Positions 31,865-39,933 of a stretch of 64,000 nt of DNA are shown one piece after another. The stretch's first letter is position 1. Every line of letters begins with the position of its first letter. Source of the DNA: JAHOYW01 sp963664605 (GTDB lineage Bacteria; Verrucomicrobiota; Lentisphaeria; Victivallales; Victivallaceae); the NCBI GenBank assembly GCA_963664605.1, contig OY761536.1, positions 3,844,001 through 3,908,000 on the forward strand, given 5' to 3'. The translations under genes were made by a program, and so were the position numbers. The notes below the pieces were generated by a model that saw only the letters and a program-made list of their open reading frames with translations, had not been told where the DNA came from and did not search any database.

Positions 31865-32614
31865 TTAAAATGGGAAGTGAATCGAACGTTCACCGAGGTT
31901 AGTGTTATGTTTGATTGCGGTGTTTTCCTTCTGACGAACAATATCAGAGCCGAACATGCGTTGCAGGTATGCAGTCGTTTTCAACATTTCAGCCGTGTTG
32001 CGGTAAAGCTGGCAGCCACCTTCCTTGCCGAAGTTTTTGTCAGTCCAAACGCAGTAACGGCAGTCGCGCACGTGCACACGGTTAAGATATTTATTCATAA
32101 GACATATATAATGATCTTCACCCTCAGAAATACGTTTGTTGTACTTAAGGTTGTGCCCTTTGCGGAATCCCATATATGAGTTATTCAGGTATCCGGTGAG
32201 CTGGATAAGTTCGTGCCCTGAAAACTGAATAGGATTGATGAGATTAGCGTAACCCCACAGGTGGCTACCGACTTGTTCAGCAATGAACTGAGTGCTTTCA
32301 AAGATTTCAAGGATATGCGAGGGGTCGGTGATACGGCATTCGGCATTGCTGCCGTCCGCAGGCCAGCAACGACGGATTTGCTTCACATCGTCGTCGATCA
32401 TGAAAATATCCTCGTCCTTGAAGCGTTCCAGGAGCCACGCACGGCACTTGACAATGTTATTAACCCAGGACGGTTCGGTAATGATTTCGTTGTCCGGGTA
32501 AGCTTTGGCGTAGGCTTCCGCTTCCTTTTCTGAGCAGACGATGTTTGCGGACGGTACGAGCTTGAGAGTTGAGCACATTCCAGCCCGCTGTCGTGAGGGC
32601 ATCAGTATTCTCAT
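31865..32614 (-). CDS. Glycosyltransferase-like protein (TAGT-like, DDD motif), first of pair
   Basis: A 249-residue protein beginning MRILMPSRQRAGMCSTLKL, with IVCSEKEAEAYAKAYPDNEI and EDIFMIDDDVKQIRR (Asp74-76). PSR near the start, a VV/IVC-SEKE-AEAY segment and a M-I-DDD core match my recollection of the TET-associated glycosyltransferase (TAGT) family that glycosylates hypermodified DNA in phages. Its start overlaps the end of the ParB-domain gene by four bases, so the two are translationally coupled. Substrate remains unproven because no gene making a modified base was found nearby. Confidence 0.65.
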   Translation of the reverse strand: MRILMPSRQRAGMCSTLKLVPSANIVCSEKEAEAYAKAYPDNEIITEPSWVNNIVKCRAWLLERFKDEDIFMIDDDVKQIRRCWPADGSNAECRITDPSHILEIFESTQFIAEQVGSHLWGYANLINPIQFSGHELIQLTGYLNNSYMGFRKGHNLKYNKRISEGEDHYICLMNKYLNRVHVRDCRYCVWTDKNFGKEGGCQLYRNTAEMLKTTAYLQRMFGSDIVRQKENTAIKHNTNLGERSIHFPF

Positions 32615-33378
32615 TGCATCACCTCGATTTCGTCGTGCTCATCAAGATCGGAAACGTTGGTAGCTTCGGCGTATTCCTGAATTGCCTCACGGAAATCTTC
32701 GCACGAGACAACAAAGGACGGTGCTACCGAACTGGATTTGTATGAAGCCATGCGGGATATGCGTAGCACGTTGCGGAGCCAGGTTTCGTCCATTTCCGTC
32801 GAGCACATGATGCAGAACATGGAGTATTTTTCGTTGAACTTCGGCACTATGGGATAAACCGGGTCTTCGGGAATATCATCAGAGCCGGGAAGTTCATCGC
32901 CTCCATCCAAATCCTCGATGGTGGGAAGTTCGCCAGCAGAGAAACCAAATAGCACGAGGTCTTCGTTGTCAAAGAATTTGCCGAGCAAATCCATGTCGAA
33001 CTCGCCGCCGTTTTTATTCAGACGGATATTGAGTTCCTTTTCGTCTTCCTCAGACAGATTCAATTCGAGGCATGGACAGGTGGTGTATTTCAGGTCGTTT
33101 CCCCAAATATCGATGCGCTGGTGCGCTGAAATGATTATATCCTTGCGTTCAGGATTGACGTTGATAACTGCAAACGATCCCGCCCAGCCAAACTTTGACA
33201 TGCCGTCACGGAGCGAGGCACGTTGCTGCTTGCTGATCTTGCGAGGGTTATAGTCAGCAGGTTTGAGTTCGGAAATCAGGCGTTCGACAATTTGGTATTT
33301 CGTGTCGGGAGCCGGAGTGGATTTTTTCTTTTTCATACAGCTTGTTACGATTGGTGGTTCTTTCTTTTTGGGTGGCAT
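32611..33378 (-). CDS. ParB/sulfiredoxin-domain protein
   Basis: A 255-residue protein. VERLISELKPADYNPRKISKQQRASLRDGMSKFGWAGSFAVI, ending IISAHQRIDIW, is the ParB N-terminal fold with its GxxR-like box (here AHQR). The rest is an acidic tail with a possible second small domain. In phages such proteins often precede DNA methylases or base-modifying enzymes; here they precede two glycosyltransferases. It could act as a nuclease/ATPase-like sensor or an adaptor that brings the enzymes to DNA. Role inferred. Confidence 0.8.
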   Translation of the reverse strand: MPPKKKEPPIVTSCMKKKKSTPAPDTKYQIVERLISELKPADYNPRKISKQQRASLRDGMSKFGWAGSFAVINVNPERKDIIISAHQRIDIWGNDLKYTTCPCLELNLSEEDEKELNIRLNKNGGEFDMDLLGKFFDNEDLVLFGFSAGELPTIEDLDGGDELPGSDDIPEDPVYPIVPKFNEKYSMFCIMCSTEMDETWLRNVLRISRMASYKSSSVAPSFVVSCEDFREAIQEYAEATNVSDLDEHDEIEVMQ

Positions 33379-33398
33379 GATAAATATCTCCTTAATGG

Positions 33399-33917
33399 TT
33401 AAAATGGGATGTCGTCTTCGGCATCTGCTTGTGGAATTTGAGGTTGTTCACCAGAAGGTGCTGGTTTGCTTCCAGTATCACCGTAGAAGCGTGGTTGCGG
33501 TTCCTGCGGATTAGGTTGTGGTTCTGGGTGGTCGTTGCCGGAATAGCGTCCGGGTTGCTGTGTGTCAGGTTCAGACGGCTCTGGCTGATCGGTAGAGCGT
33601 GGCGTGGATATGAACTGGACGTTTTCAGCAACGAGTTTAAGCTTAGTGCGACGTTGACCGGTATTGCGGTCGTCCCAGGTATCCTGTTGGAAATAGCCTT
33701 CGACCAATGCTGACGAACCTTTGCCAAGGTACTTGCTGCAATTTTCGCCAGCCTTGCCCCATACAATCACGTCGATGTAGCACACGCTTTCCTTGCCGTT
33801 CGCTTTGCGATTGACGGCGATGGTCATTTCGCAGACCGGAGAGCCTTGTTGCGTATAGCGTAATTCAGGGTTGCGGACGAGGTTGCCCATGATAAAAGAA
33901 CGATTAAGATAAGCCAT
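33399..33917 (-). CDS. ssb: Single-stranded DNA-binding protein
   Basis: A 172-residue SSB. The OB-fold is clear: MAYLNRSFIMGNLVRNPELRYTQQGSPV, FVCYIDVIVWGKAGENC-like core, LVEGYFQQDTWDD, KLKLVAENVQFI. The C-terminal linker is Pro/Gln-rich and ends in the acidic tip AEDDIPF that recruits partner proteins. It protects ssDNA in phage replication and recombination. Its ATG overlaps the stop of the upstream regulator gene. Confidence 0.95.
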   Translation of the reverse strand: MAYLNRSFIMGNLVRNPELRYTQQGSPVCEMTIAVNRKANGKESVCYIDVIVWGKAGENCSKYLGKGSSALVEGYFQQDTWDDRNTGQRRTKLKLVAENVQFISTPRSTDQPEPSEPDTQQPGRYSGNDHPEPQPNPQEPQPRFYGDTGSKPAPSGEQPQIPQADAEDDIPF

Positions 33918-34429
33918 TAGAAATTAAACTCCATTTGGTTTGGGTTGTGTTTTCGTTTTGCCTGTTCGTTAAGGCGTTTGCTATCGCGCATAATGCGGCG
34001 ACAGCGGTATAATCTTGTAATAATGAGTTTCCTCAATTCGGGATAAGTAGTACAGCAGTCCACAATCTTGCGATGCATAGCCTGCCGTGACACACCGAAT
34101 TTTCTGGCGAGATCAGCAGCCGTGTTGCAGCCGCCATGCAGCACCTCTGAAAGAAGTTCAGCCGTGTAATTATCAATGTCCAGCAGGTATTCCATGATGC
34201 GACGAGTTTCTGAATCATCAAAGTCTGAATCTTCGGACGGTGGAGGTTCAGCGACTTCTTTGGAATATCCGTAACGTTCATAGCTGACATGTCCAAGCCT
34301 GCGGTTGCATGACGATCCGTCATCCTGCGAACAAAAGCGGCAGGATTCAAGATACTCGCAGGTGTCACACTGTGGAAGTTTTCCGCAGCTCGAACGTTTT
34401 CCGAAGCATTTTGGACAATCGTGATCCAT
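33917..34429 (-). CDS. Zinc-cluster helix-turn-helix regulator candidate
   Basis: A 170-residue protein. The N-terminus has about eight Cys in pairs (CPKCFG, CGKLPQCDTCEYLESCRFC). The C-terminal half has an HTH (NTAADLARKFGVSRQAMHRKIVDCC) and a basic tail. The combination suggests a DNA-binding regulator or sigma-like activator. It is the first gene after the operator/promoter at 34463-34491, so it may be an early-expressed regulator. No family named. Confidence 0.55.
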   Translation of the reverse strand: MDHDCPKCFGKRSSCGKLPQCDTCEYLESCRFCSQDDGSSCNRRLGHVSYERYGYSKEVAEPPPSEDSDFDDSETRRIMEYLLDIDNYTAELLSEVLHGGCNTAADLARKFGVSRQAMHRKIVDCCTTYPELRKLIITRLYRCRRIMRDSKRLNEQAKRKHNPNQMEFNF

Positions 34430-34462
34430 GGGTGGTGATTCCTCCTGTATTTAACCATTATA

Positions 34463-34491
34463 AATATATATAGGTTAAAATGGTAAATCAA
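34463..34491 (-). promoter_or_regulatory. Promoter with operator-like motif
   Basis: On the minus strand TTGATT (34486-34491), 17-base spacer, TATATT (34463-34468). The spacer contains GGTTAAAATGGTAAA on + (34473-34487), identical to the motif at 47187 next to the repressor gene. A repressor bound there would block transcription of the regulator/SSB/ParB genes. Confidence 0.55.
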
Positions 34492-34564
34492 GCCGCATAA
34501 TAAAAAAACTGCAATTTTTGGGTAAAACATGGGATACTCCGGTTATTTTGGTGATAAATTAAAG

Positions 34565-34765
34565 CTATGGCTGCTCTTTTTCATAAAGACCACAAGCAGG
34601 CGTTTTACATTTGATTTTCAGCAGTCCGTTTTCGGTTCTATTGCTTGAACGTACACCGCAGTACTGGATAATTTTGCTATTGCACTGCCAGCGTTGACGG
34701 TGCATGCAGGTCTTGCAGGTTTCGCCGGACTGCTCGGCTTTCAGATCAGGGAATAGATCATTCAT
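34565..34765 (-). CDS. Conserved small Cys-rich phage protein
   Basis: A 66-residue zinc-binding protein: ETCKTCMHRQRWQCNSKIIQYCGVRSSNRTENGLLKIKCKTPAC. The series C-x-x-C ... C ... C-G-V-x-x-S-N-R-T-x-N-G ... K-C-K is a widely distributed phage protein type of unknown function. AAGGAGGT precedes the ATG. Confidence 0.7.
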   Translation of the reverse strand: MNDLFPDLKAEQSGETCKTCMHRQRWQCNSKIIQYCGVRSSNRTENGLLKIKCKTPACGLYEKEQP

Positions 34766-34784
34766 CTAGCACCTCCTTTTAAAA

Positions 34785-35270
34785 TTATCTTCTGTATATT
34801 TCCTTCGTGTCAGTTATGATTTGCCCTGCTATCCATTCATCATCATCGTAATTGTGTCGATAATCAATAGCTAAGACTGCCGTTCCGCGATCTTCTGCAA
34901 ATACTCCAACATCATGCTTATAAACTTCAAATCTGGCAAAATCATCATAGGCTTCGATATACTCAACAGGCTCATCAAGTAAAAACTCTTTTGCTTCTTC
35001 TAATGTTTCTGCATATCCAATTACGTAGTAAACTTCATCGCTGGAGGCGTTCCTAATCTCAAAGATTTCTTTCTTTGCACTTTCCAGCTTAATCTTCCCA
35101 GGCAATGCTTCTAAGGCTTGTTTCATTTGGGATGCATAGCACTTGATTGCAGGTGCATGATGCGACAAGTTTCCTGTTGTAATGTTCTTAGCATAATCCT
35201 CGATGTATCCGCACATTGACTTAAGCCAGTCAATCATTTCCAAACTGTTGCTATTTTTAAAAAGGTTCAT
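34785..35270 (-). CDS. Unknown phage protein
   Basis: A 161-residue protein: an N-terminal helical part (SLEMIDWLKSMCGYIEDYAKN), a helix-rich middle, then strands (VYYVIGYAETLEEAKEFLLDEPVEYIEAYDDFARFEVY) and GTAVLAIDYRHNYDDDEWI. The ATG at 35268-35270 is chosen because GGAGG lies eight bases before it; a longer frame to 35393 would overlap the upstream gene entirely. No family recognised. Confidence 0.6.
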   Translation of the reverse strand: MNLFKNSNSLEMIDWLKSMCGYIEDYAKNITTGNLSHHAPAIKCYASQMKQALEALPGKIKLESAKKEIFEIRNASSDEVYYVIGYAETLEEAKEFLLDEPVEYIEAYDDFARFEVYKHDVGVFAEDRGTAVLAIDYRHNYDDDEWIAGQIITDTKEIYRR

Positions 35271-35497
35271 TTTCCCTTCCTCCTTTTCTGCATTTCTGCT
35301 TTGATAAAATTGTTTATATCTTGTAGGCAACCAACGGAATAAACAGCCTGAACAGTCGGGAAATAGCAGTATTGCCGCCAGGGTCCGTGCCATTTGATAA
35401 TTCCGAGCTGATCGCCATGACGTTTATTGCAGACTTGCCATGCCTGCGTCTTTCCGGTAGTCGGGGTTTCTATGAAGCTGAGATATTCTGTTTCCAT
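35267..35497 (-). CDS. Conserved small phage protein (YLSFxE...WRQYCYFP type)
   Basis: A 76-residue protein. METEYLSFIETPTTGKTQAWQVCNKRHGDQLGIIKWHGPWRQYCYFP matches a compact beta protein family that is common in phages and bacterial genomes, with a constant GxIKWxxPWRQYCFxP. Function is unknown. It overlaps the next gene by four bases. Confidence 0.75.
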   Translation of the reverse strand: METEYLSFIETPTTGKTQAWQVCNKRHGDQLGIIKWHGPWRQYCYFPTVQAVYSVGCLQDINNFIKAEMQKRRKGK

Positions 35498-35499
35498 TA

Positions 35500-35697
35500 T
35501 TAATTTTCCTTTTGGTTGATTTGTTTAAACACTACATGCTTATTATCTTTTCTATTTTCAGGACAACACGCATATTTTTGGCAATCTTCACTAAACATAC
35601 CCAAATCACATTGACTGCATCCACCTGTAGATTTAACACATTCCACTGTAATCCCTTTCTTAGTCTCTATTTTTTGTCCAATTTTTACATCTTCCAT
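35500..35697 (-). CDS. Small Cys-rich protein
   Basis: A 65-residue protein with VECVKSTGGCSQCDLGMFSEDCQKYACCPENRKDNKHVVF: six cysteines, probably one or two zinc sites. It is tightly packed between neighbours (overlap of one base upstream). This Cys pattern is of a type seen in phage and plasmid small proteins, without assigned role. Confidence 0.6.
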   Translation of the reverse strand: MEDVKIGQKIETKKGITVECVKSTGGCSQCDLGMFSEDCQKYACCPENRKDNKHVVFKQINQKEN

Positions 35698-35921
35698 TAT
35701 TCACCTTCTTTTTTGGGTGATAGCTTTGCATCGTCAGAAACTTTTTCAACACCGACGAAAACATATCCTTCTTTTACCGGGTCTTCACGAGCCCATCTTT
35801 CGACCTGCTCCATACTGGTATTGTCAGGCACTTCAACCGTTTTGAAGTACATATCATCCGGCGCAAATTGCAGCTTGAAAGGATTTAGACCTTTAATTTT
35901 CCATCTTGCTTGAACTTTCAT
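35697..35921 (-). CDS. Small unknown protein
   Basis: A 74-residue protein: MKVQARWKIKGLNPFKLQFAPDDMYFKTVEVPDNTSMEQVERWAREDP and a Lys/Glu tail. It looks like a small alpha-beta fold. It overlaps both neighbours by 1-4 bases, so it is part of a coupled run. Confidence 0.5.
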   Translation of the reverse strand: MKVQARWKIKGLNPFKLQFAPDDMYFKTVEVPDNTSMEQVERWAREDPVKEGYVFVGVEKVSDDAKLSPKKEGE

Positions 35922-36256
35922 TTTTCACCGCCTTTGACTTCGTTTGCCATGTCCATGTATTTCTTCATAAGCTTTTCAGCTTGCCTTGCCCAGCCTTCAA
36001 ATATTTCAGCCTTTTTGCATTTCAGAGTGTGAACTTTTCTTATTTCGTATTCACAATTCGTGCAATATTCGACCCAAACCTCATCATCACCTTTGCCATC
36101 AATCCGAACTCCTCGGAACCCGATGTGGTGTTTGCAATCCCTTTGCTTTTCTGCGATTTTGAGCTTTGCTCTTGTTTCCTCAAGTGTTTTTTTGCACACT
36201 AATAATTCAGGATTTTCAGCCTGCTGAGTAGTGGTTTGTTTTTTTCTGAAAAACAT
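35918..36256 (-). CDS. Coiled-coil and zinc-site protein, unknown
   Basis: A 112-residue protein. MFFRKKQTTTQQAENPELLVCKKTLEETRAKLKIAEKQRDCKHHIGF, then WVEYCTNCEYEIRKVHTLKC. The C/H pattern (C, H, C-x-x-C) suggests one zinc site after a coiled coil. The ATG at 36254-36256 is chosen because AAAGGAAG precedes it; a longer frame to 36340 overlaps the previous gene. Confidence 0.5.
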   Translation of the reverse strand: MFFRKKQTTTQQAENPELLVCKKTLEETRAKLKIAEKQRDCKHHIGFRGVRIDGKGDDEVWVEYCTNCEYEIRKVHTLKCKKAEIFEGWARQAEKLMKKYMDMANEVKGGEK

Positions 36257-36258
36257 GA

Positions 36259-36507
36259 TTAATCTTCCTTTTGGGTTATCGGTTTTTCGGTTGTCAGGCA
36301 GACGGGCGGCTGTGTTTGTCCTGAATAGACCATCAGCCATATTTTGCCAGTCTCAAGCAACTGCTTTTTTTCTTCTTCTGAGAGTTCCCAACAGCTTACG
36401 CATACTTGACCGTCGGTTAGTACAGGAAGGCTACCGCATTCCTCATCGGTCATGCCTTCAGGTTTCAAGAGATTCTTGTTGCTTTCGGGGAAGTCAATTG
36501 GCTTCAT
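36259..36507 (-). CDS. Conserved small phage protein (MKPIDFPE family)
   Basis: An 82-residue protein. It begins MKPIDFPESNKNLLKPEGM and continues GSLPVLTDGQVCVSCWELSEEEKKQLLETGKIWLMVYSGQTQPP. The phrase MKPIxFPE ... LPV ... G ... SCWxLs ... GKIWL is of a family found in many phages and in Bacteroidetes, Planctomycetes and Lentisphaerota genomes. Function is unknown. Confidence 0.7.
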   Translation of the reverse strand: MKPIDFPESNKNLLKPEGMTDEECGSLPVLTDGQVCVSCWELSEEEKKQLLETGKIWLMVYSGQTQPPVCLTTEKPITQKED

Positions 36508-36518
36508 TTTAACGCTCC

Positions 36519-37430
36519 TTATTTTGGTTTATTTCTCTGGCAGAATAAATTGTTATCCTGCTCAGTGTTTTCTTCTTTGAGTTTCTGGGATTCGTCCTTT
36601 TGGAATGCTTCGACAAACTTCTCAACCCCGAACCCTGCGTACTTGTGAGGCTGTGCGTGCTTGTCGCAGTCATCAGGACAATCACCGTCTTCACCGTGTT
36701 TGCAATTGCTACATGGCAAATCTTTATCTTTAACCTGACCAAGGATATTGATATAGCAGTCTCGCACGTGTACAGGTTTTAAGAGTTCCGTTAATGCATG
36801 ACGTAAAGCTTCGTTGATTTCGGAAGTGAATTTTTCCAGCCTTGGGGTAACTGGATTTATCCAGCCGCATTTATCAAGATCATCCCAAGCATGACTTAAC
36901 CTGTTATCCATTTCTGTGGTTAGCTCATTCCAAAATTTATCCTGTTCTTCCTTTGAAAAATCTTCCCATTTTTTTTGCAAAATCCCCTGCTGCTTTTCCC
37001 AAGTCCTTACAGCCTGCCTGTCGCGGCGATTCCACTTCCTCTTTAGATAAGTTGCAAAGGGGTATCCGTTTTCCATAGCAAGCCGTTGAGCATCTGCAAT
37101 CCTTACCAGGCGTTCCATGCATTCAAGCCAGCGCAGTTTTTTATAGACTTCCTTAGAAAATTCAACACCGAAGCAACAAGACGTATGAGAATGCCCTCTG
37201 ATGCTTACCCATAAATAAACGCCATCCATGGGAGTGGTGAGAGTCCATGACGCAAGCTCTTTGTAATCGTCGTATCCGTCAAGGTGAAAACCAAAACGGC
37301 GTAGCAGGTAAGCGCAAGCGTGTCCGTAATCGAATTTATCTCCGTAAATTTCTTCTGCTATTTTTCCGGGATACAAGTCGCCGGACATCATAAAACCGTT
37401 TAAGTTATTTCTTCCTGTGTATTGTTGCAT
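36519..37430 (-). CDS. Unknown 303-residue accessory protein
   Basis: It starts MQQYTGRNNLNGFMMSGDLYPGKIAEEIYGDKFDYGHACAYLLRRFGF, has a beta segment (TLTTPMDGVYLWVSIRGHSHTSCCFGVEF), a helical charged middle, and a Cys cluster near the C-terminus (CSNCKHGEDGDCPDDCDKH). No family recognised. Intact, tightly packed with its neighbours. Confidence 0.5.
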   Translation of the reverse strand: MQQYTGRNNLNGFMMSGDLYPGKIAEEIYGDKFDYGHACAYLLRRFGFHLDGYDDYKELASWTLTTPMDGVYLWVSIRGHSHTSCCFGVEFSKEVYKKLRWLECMERLVRIADAQRLAMENGYPFATYLKRKWNRRDRQAVRTWEKQQGILQKKWEDFSKEEQDKFWNELTTEMDNRLSHAWDDLDKCGWINPVTPRLEKFTSEINEALRHALTELLKPVHVRDCYINILGQVKDKDLPCSNCKHGEDGDCPDDCDKHAQPHKYAGFGVEKFVEAFQKDESQKLKEENTEQDNNLFCQRNKPK

Positions 37431-37431
37431 G

Positions 37432-38256
37432 CTATTTTTCCTTATCTTTAAGGGTTTTTACGCTGTCAAACATATCAAGCGTGATCTTCGGGAGTTTTGC
37501 AGAGAATTCCTTGTGGATTTCTTCGGCTTCTTTGGGGTGATTAAATCTAAGAGAACGACAATAGTTTGCCGCTTTGCCATACCTGTTTTCCTTTACATAT
37601 TCCTCTGGACATGGGTAACGTCCTAGAAGTTCTCCGCTAACAAAATCCTTTGTTCTTTCTTCTGGAATAGGAACAAGCCGAAGGCAACGAATGCGAAATT
37701 CCTTATATTCTTCTTTATCGAACATGTAGCTCGGAACAAACTCCCCGAAATGTTGGAACGCAGTCCAGCTTAAACTGGTTCTGTAATATGTCTTTTCCCA
37801 GCATTCACGCCTGTAGTTCCATTCTTTGACGGAGACTTTCGGATCAGGGTCTGTGTTATTCCAATAGGCAAAATCTTTGAAAACTCTCAAGAGAACCTTG
37901 GAATATTCATGTTGTTCGAAAATAGGATTTATTAGCGTCACGCCTTGCTCAATCGGATAAATACCAAGCTCCAATTGCATATCATTTCTGGGGTCTCGCC
38001 TTCTGGTTTCAGCTACTTTCTGATGCGCCTCTCTAAGATTCGATACAATGCTACCGAATAAAAAGCAGTCTGTTTCTGGTCGGCTATCACCCAAAATTGC
38101 CCTGCGGTCTACGTGCTGGCAGAAAATCCTTGCCAGATTCTTGGCAACATGACCTTCTGCTATGTCAGCACATTCATGTTTGATTGATTCGAGAAGCTTA
38201 TACAAAGCGTGCATTGGCAAATCAGTCATCATGCCGTCGTATACTTTAGTGCTCAT
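37432..38256 (-). CDS. Conserved phage protein of unknown function
   Basis: A 274-residue protein beginning MSTKVYDGMMTDLPMHALYKLLESIKHECADIAEGHVAKNL, a kind of opening I recall from phage proteins in many gut and PVC bacteria; function unknown. The middle contains MQLELGIYPIEQGVTLINPIF and WNNTDPD. GGAGGTAT precedes the ATG. It lies one base from the next gene. Confidence 0.6.
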   Translation of the reverse strand: MSTKVYDGMMTDLPMHALYKLLESIKHECADIAEGHVAKNLARIFCQHVDRRAILGDSRPETDCFLFGSIVSNLREAHQKVAETRRRDPRNDMQLELGIYPIEQGVTLINPIFEQHEYSKVLLRVFKDFAYWNNTDPDPKVSVKEWNYRRECWEKTYYRTSLSWTAFQHFGEFVPSYMFDKEEYKEFRIRCLRLVPIPEERTKDFVSGELLGRYPCPEEYVKENRYGKAANYCRSLRFNHPKEAEEIHKEFSAKLPKITLDMFDSVKTLKDKEK

Positions 38257-38279
38257 GCTATACCTCCTTTTTGTGGTTT

Positions 38280-38876
38280 TTAATATTGATCTTCTTTACG
38301 TTTTTGAATCCGGCATTCTTCTCTGGCCCAGCACCCCTGCCAGTCAGTTAGCTTCCGATATTTTCGGCACAACTTAGACATTTCACGCAAGTTTTCACTA
38401 CAGATGCTATCCCATATATCATGCCAAACTGCCGAATATTTCTTGTCTGCCGGAGGTTCGTATTCAAAGGCATCAGCCTCAATAATTGACACTCTGGAAT
38501 CCTTAAGGTACGTAGTAGCTACAAGACTTATAACGTCTTGAGATTCTTCAACAACTGTAACTGATTCAACTGCTTCGCTTTTCAAGATTTCTTTCAGTGC
38601 CACGCCAAGCCCAAGTCCATTTATCAGGATATGCCCGCCACGCTGTTTTGCTTCATTTATGAAATCAACATGGTCTGATATTTCAGCAGGCGTATTTGAC
38701 ATTATCACCAGTCCGTGTCTGGAAAGTTTTTTATAAGTTCCAGCTTCAACATGCCGTCCTGTTCCGCGAACATCTTCACGCAAATTAAACAGAGCTGCCT
38801 TTTCCTCTGAAACCTCAAAGGTTTTTACTTCCCACCTGCCGGAAATTCCGTCAGGCACATCAATACTGATTTTCAT
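38280..38876 (-). CDS. SAM-dependent methyltransferase-like protein
   Basis: A 198-residue Rossmann-fold protein. HILINGLGLGVALKEIL is motif I (SAM-binding Gly-rich loop, about residue 82); ESVTVVEESQDVISLV is motif II with acidic residues; SRVSIIEADAFEYEPP and KYSAVWHDIWDSI resemble spermidine synthase-like enzymes. No target-recognition domain or the DPPY of adenine/cytosine DNA methylases is present, so DNA is an unlikely substrate. Such proteins are common in phage accessory blocks; substrate unknown. Confidence 0.75.
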   Translation of the reverse strand: MKISIDVPDGISGRWEVKTFEVSEEKAALFNLREDVRGTGRHVEAGTYKKLSRHGLVIMSNTPAEISDHVDFINEAKQRGGHILINGLGLGVALKEILKSEAVESVTVVEESQDVISLVATTYLKDSRVSIIEADAFEYEPPADKKYSAVWHDIWDSICSENLREMSKLCRKYRKLTDWQGCWAREECRIQKRKEDQY

Positions 38877-39346
38877 ACTTCCTCCAGTTCTTTGAGTTCA
38901 GCTTCTGCTTTTTTCAAATCAGGATACATGGTTTCATTATCGTCTCGAATGCGGTTTGCCATTACAGGGTCCATACCCTCAAGTATATAAAGCAACCCAT
39001 AAGCATCAGTGGAATGACCATCAAATTCCTGCATTATGGTGAGTATCCGTCTGATGCCTTCCTTTTTGCCTTGTTTGCGAGTGTAACGTCGGGGTTCCGT
39101 TGATCTGGGTATTGGAGTAGGTTTGATATATTCGAACATTGTATCGCTCTCTAAAAGCCTGATAACACCCGCACATTGGCGGTAGAGAATTGTCTTAGCT
39201 GGCAAAACTCCGATGTTTCTTGCCTGATACCTGCCTCTTGCAAACTTTGCTGTGTGCATTATCGCTACAGATTTGCGATTTTCTGCAAGCTTCTGCAAAT
39301 CTGCTAGAGTTTTTACAGGTTTTCCCGGCTTTCCTTGATAGATCAT
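38873..39346 (-). CDS. Unknown phage protein
   Basis: A 157-residue basic protein. MIYQGKPGKPVKTLADLQKLAENRKSVAIMHTAKFARGRYQARNIGVLPA, then YTRKQGKKEGIRRILTIMQEFDGHSTDAYGLLYILEGMDPVMANRIRD. The ATG at 39344-39346 overlaps the previous stop (ATGA). No family known to me. Confidence 0.5.
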   Translation of the reverse strand: MIYQGKPGKPVKTLADLQKLAENRKSVAIMHTAKFARGRYQARNIGVLPAKTILYRQCAGVIRLLESDTMFEYIKPTPIPRSTEPRRYTRKQGKKEGIRRILTIMQEFDGHSTDAYGLLYILEGMDPVMANRIRDDNETMYPDLKKAEAELKELEEV

Positions 39347-39933
39347 GATTTTTCGGGCTCCTTTGGAGATAAGGACTTGAGTGCCTTCACATACCAAACG
39401 TTATCAATATCTGTATCAGATATTTGTTTCAGGTCTTCAGCTGATTCAATTTTTCCCCACCAGCTACCACACCCATATATGATTTCGTTCAAGTCTGGTA
39501 CAAAGATTGCAGGGTTATAATGACTCAAATTGGTTTTAAGCTTTTCATCCTCAATTTTTATACTTTGACTGAGAGCTGCCTCTCCAAGATAAACACCAAG
39601 AAACGTCTTCCCGTTATATTTCTCATCGCATGGACGCACAGAAACAAAATCTCCTGTTCGAGTGTCGGAAAAAAGAGCTTTCCCTGTTCGTAAAGGTTCA
39701 TCTTCTGCAAATTCAAAATCCTTAATGTCAGAAGCTTTTATCAGAAAAATTGTATCTCTTATCAGCCTCTGTATTTCCATTGATGCGGTTGATGCTTTAG
39801 CACCAGCTTTTTTCTTTGGAGTTAACTCTTTGTTACGATCTTTGAAAAAATCATACTCAGGACAATTTTTAATTATCTCCTCGAAGACAGCGTTCTTTTC
39901 TCTGAGCTTTTCAATTATTTCCTGCTTTTTCAT
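39343..39933 (-). CDS. Unknown phage protein
   Basis: A 196-residue protein with a helical N-terminus and a C-terminal domain with beta segments (GDFVSVRPCDEKYNGKTFLGVYLGEAALSQSI, NPAIFVPDLNEIIYGCGSWWGKIES, NVWYVKALK). The latter resembles conserved accessory proteins of PVC prophages. ATG follows the previous stop directly (TAAATG). Function unknown. Confidence 0.5.
   Translation of the reverse strand: MKKQEIIEKLREKNAVFEEIIKNCPEYDFFKDRNKELTPKKKAGAKASTASMEIQRLIRDTIFLIKASDIKDFEFAEDEPLRTGKALFSDTRTGDFVSVRPCDEKYNGKTFLGVYLGEAALSQSIKIEDEKLKTNLSHYNPAIFVPDLNEIIYGCGSWWGKIESAEDLKQISDTDIDNVWYVKALKSLSPKEPEKS

Noticed and set aside
32611..38876. ParB-domain protein plus SAM methyltransferase as a restriction-modification or DNA methylase system
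   Set aside because: The methyltransferase is 5 kb away, is spermidine synthase-like and lacks DPPY-type and target-recognition motifs; no restriction nuclease is adjacent.
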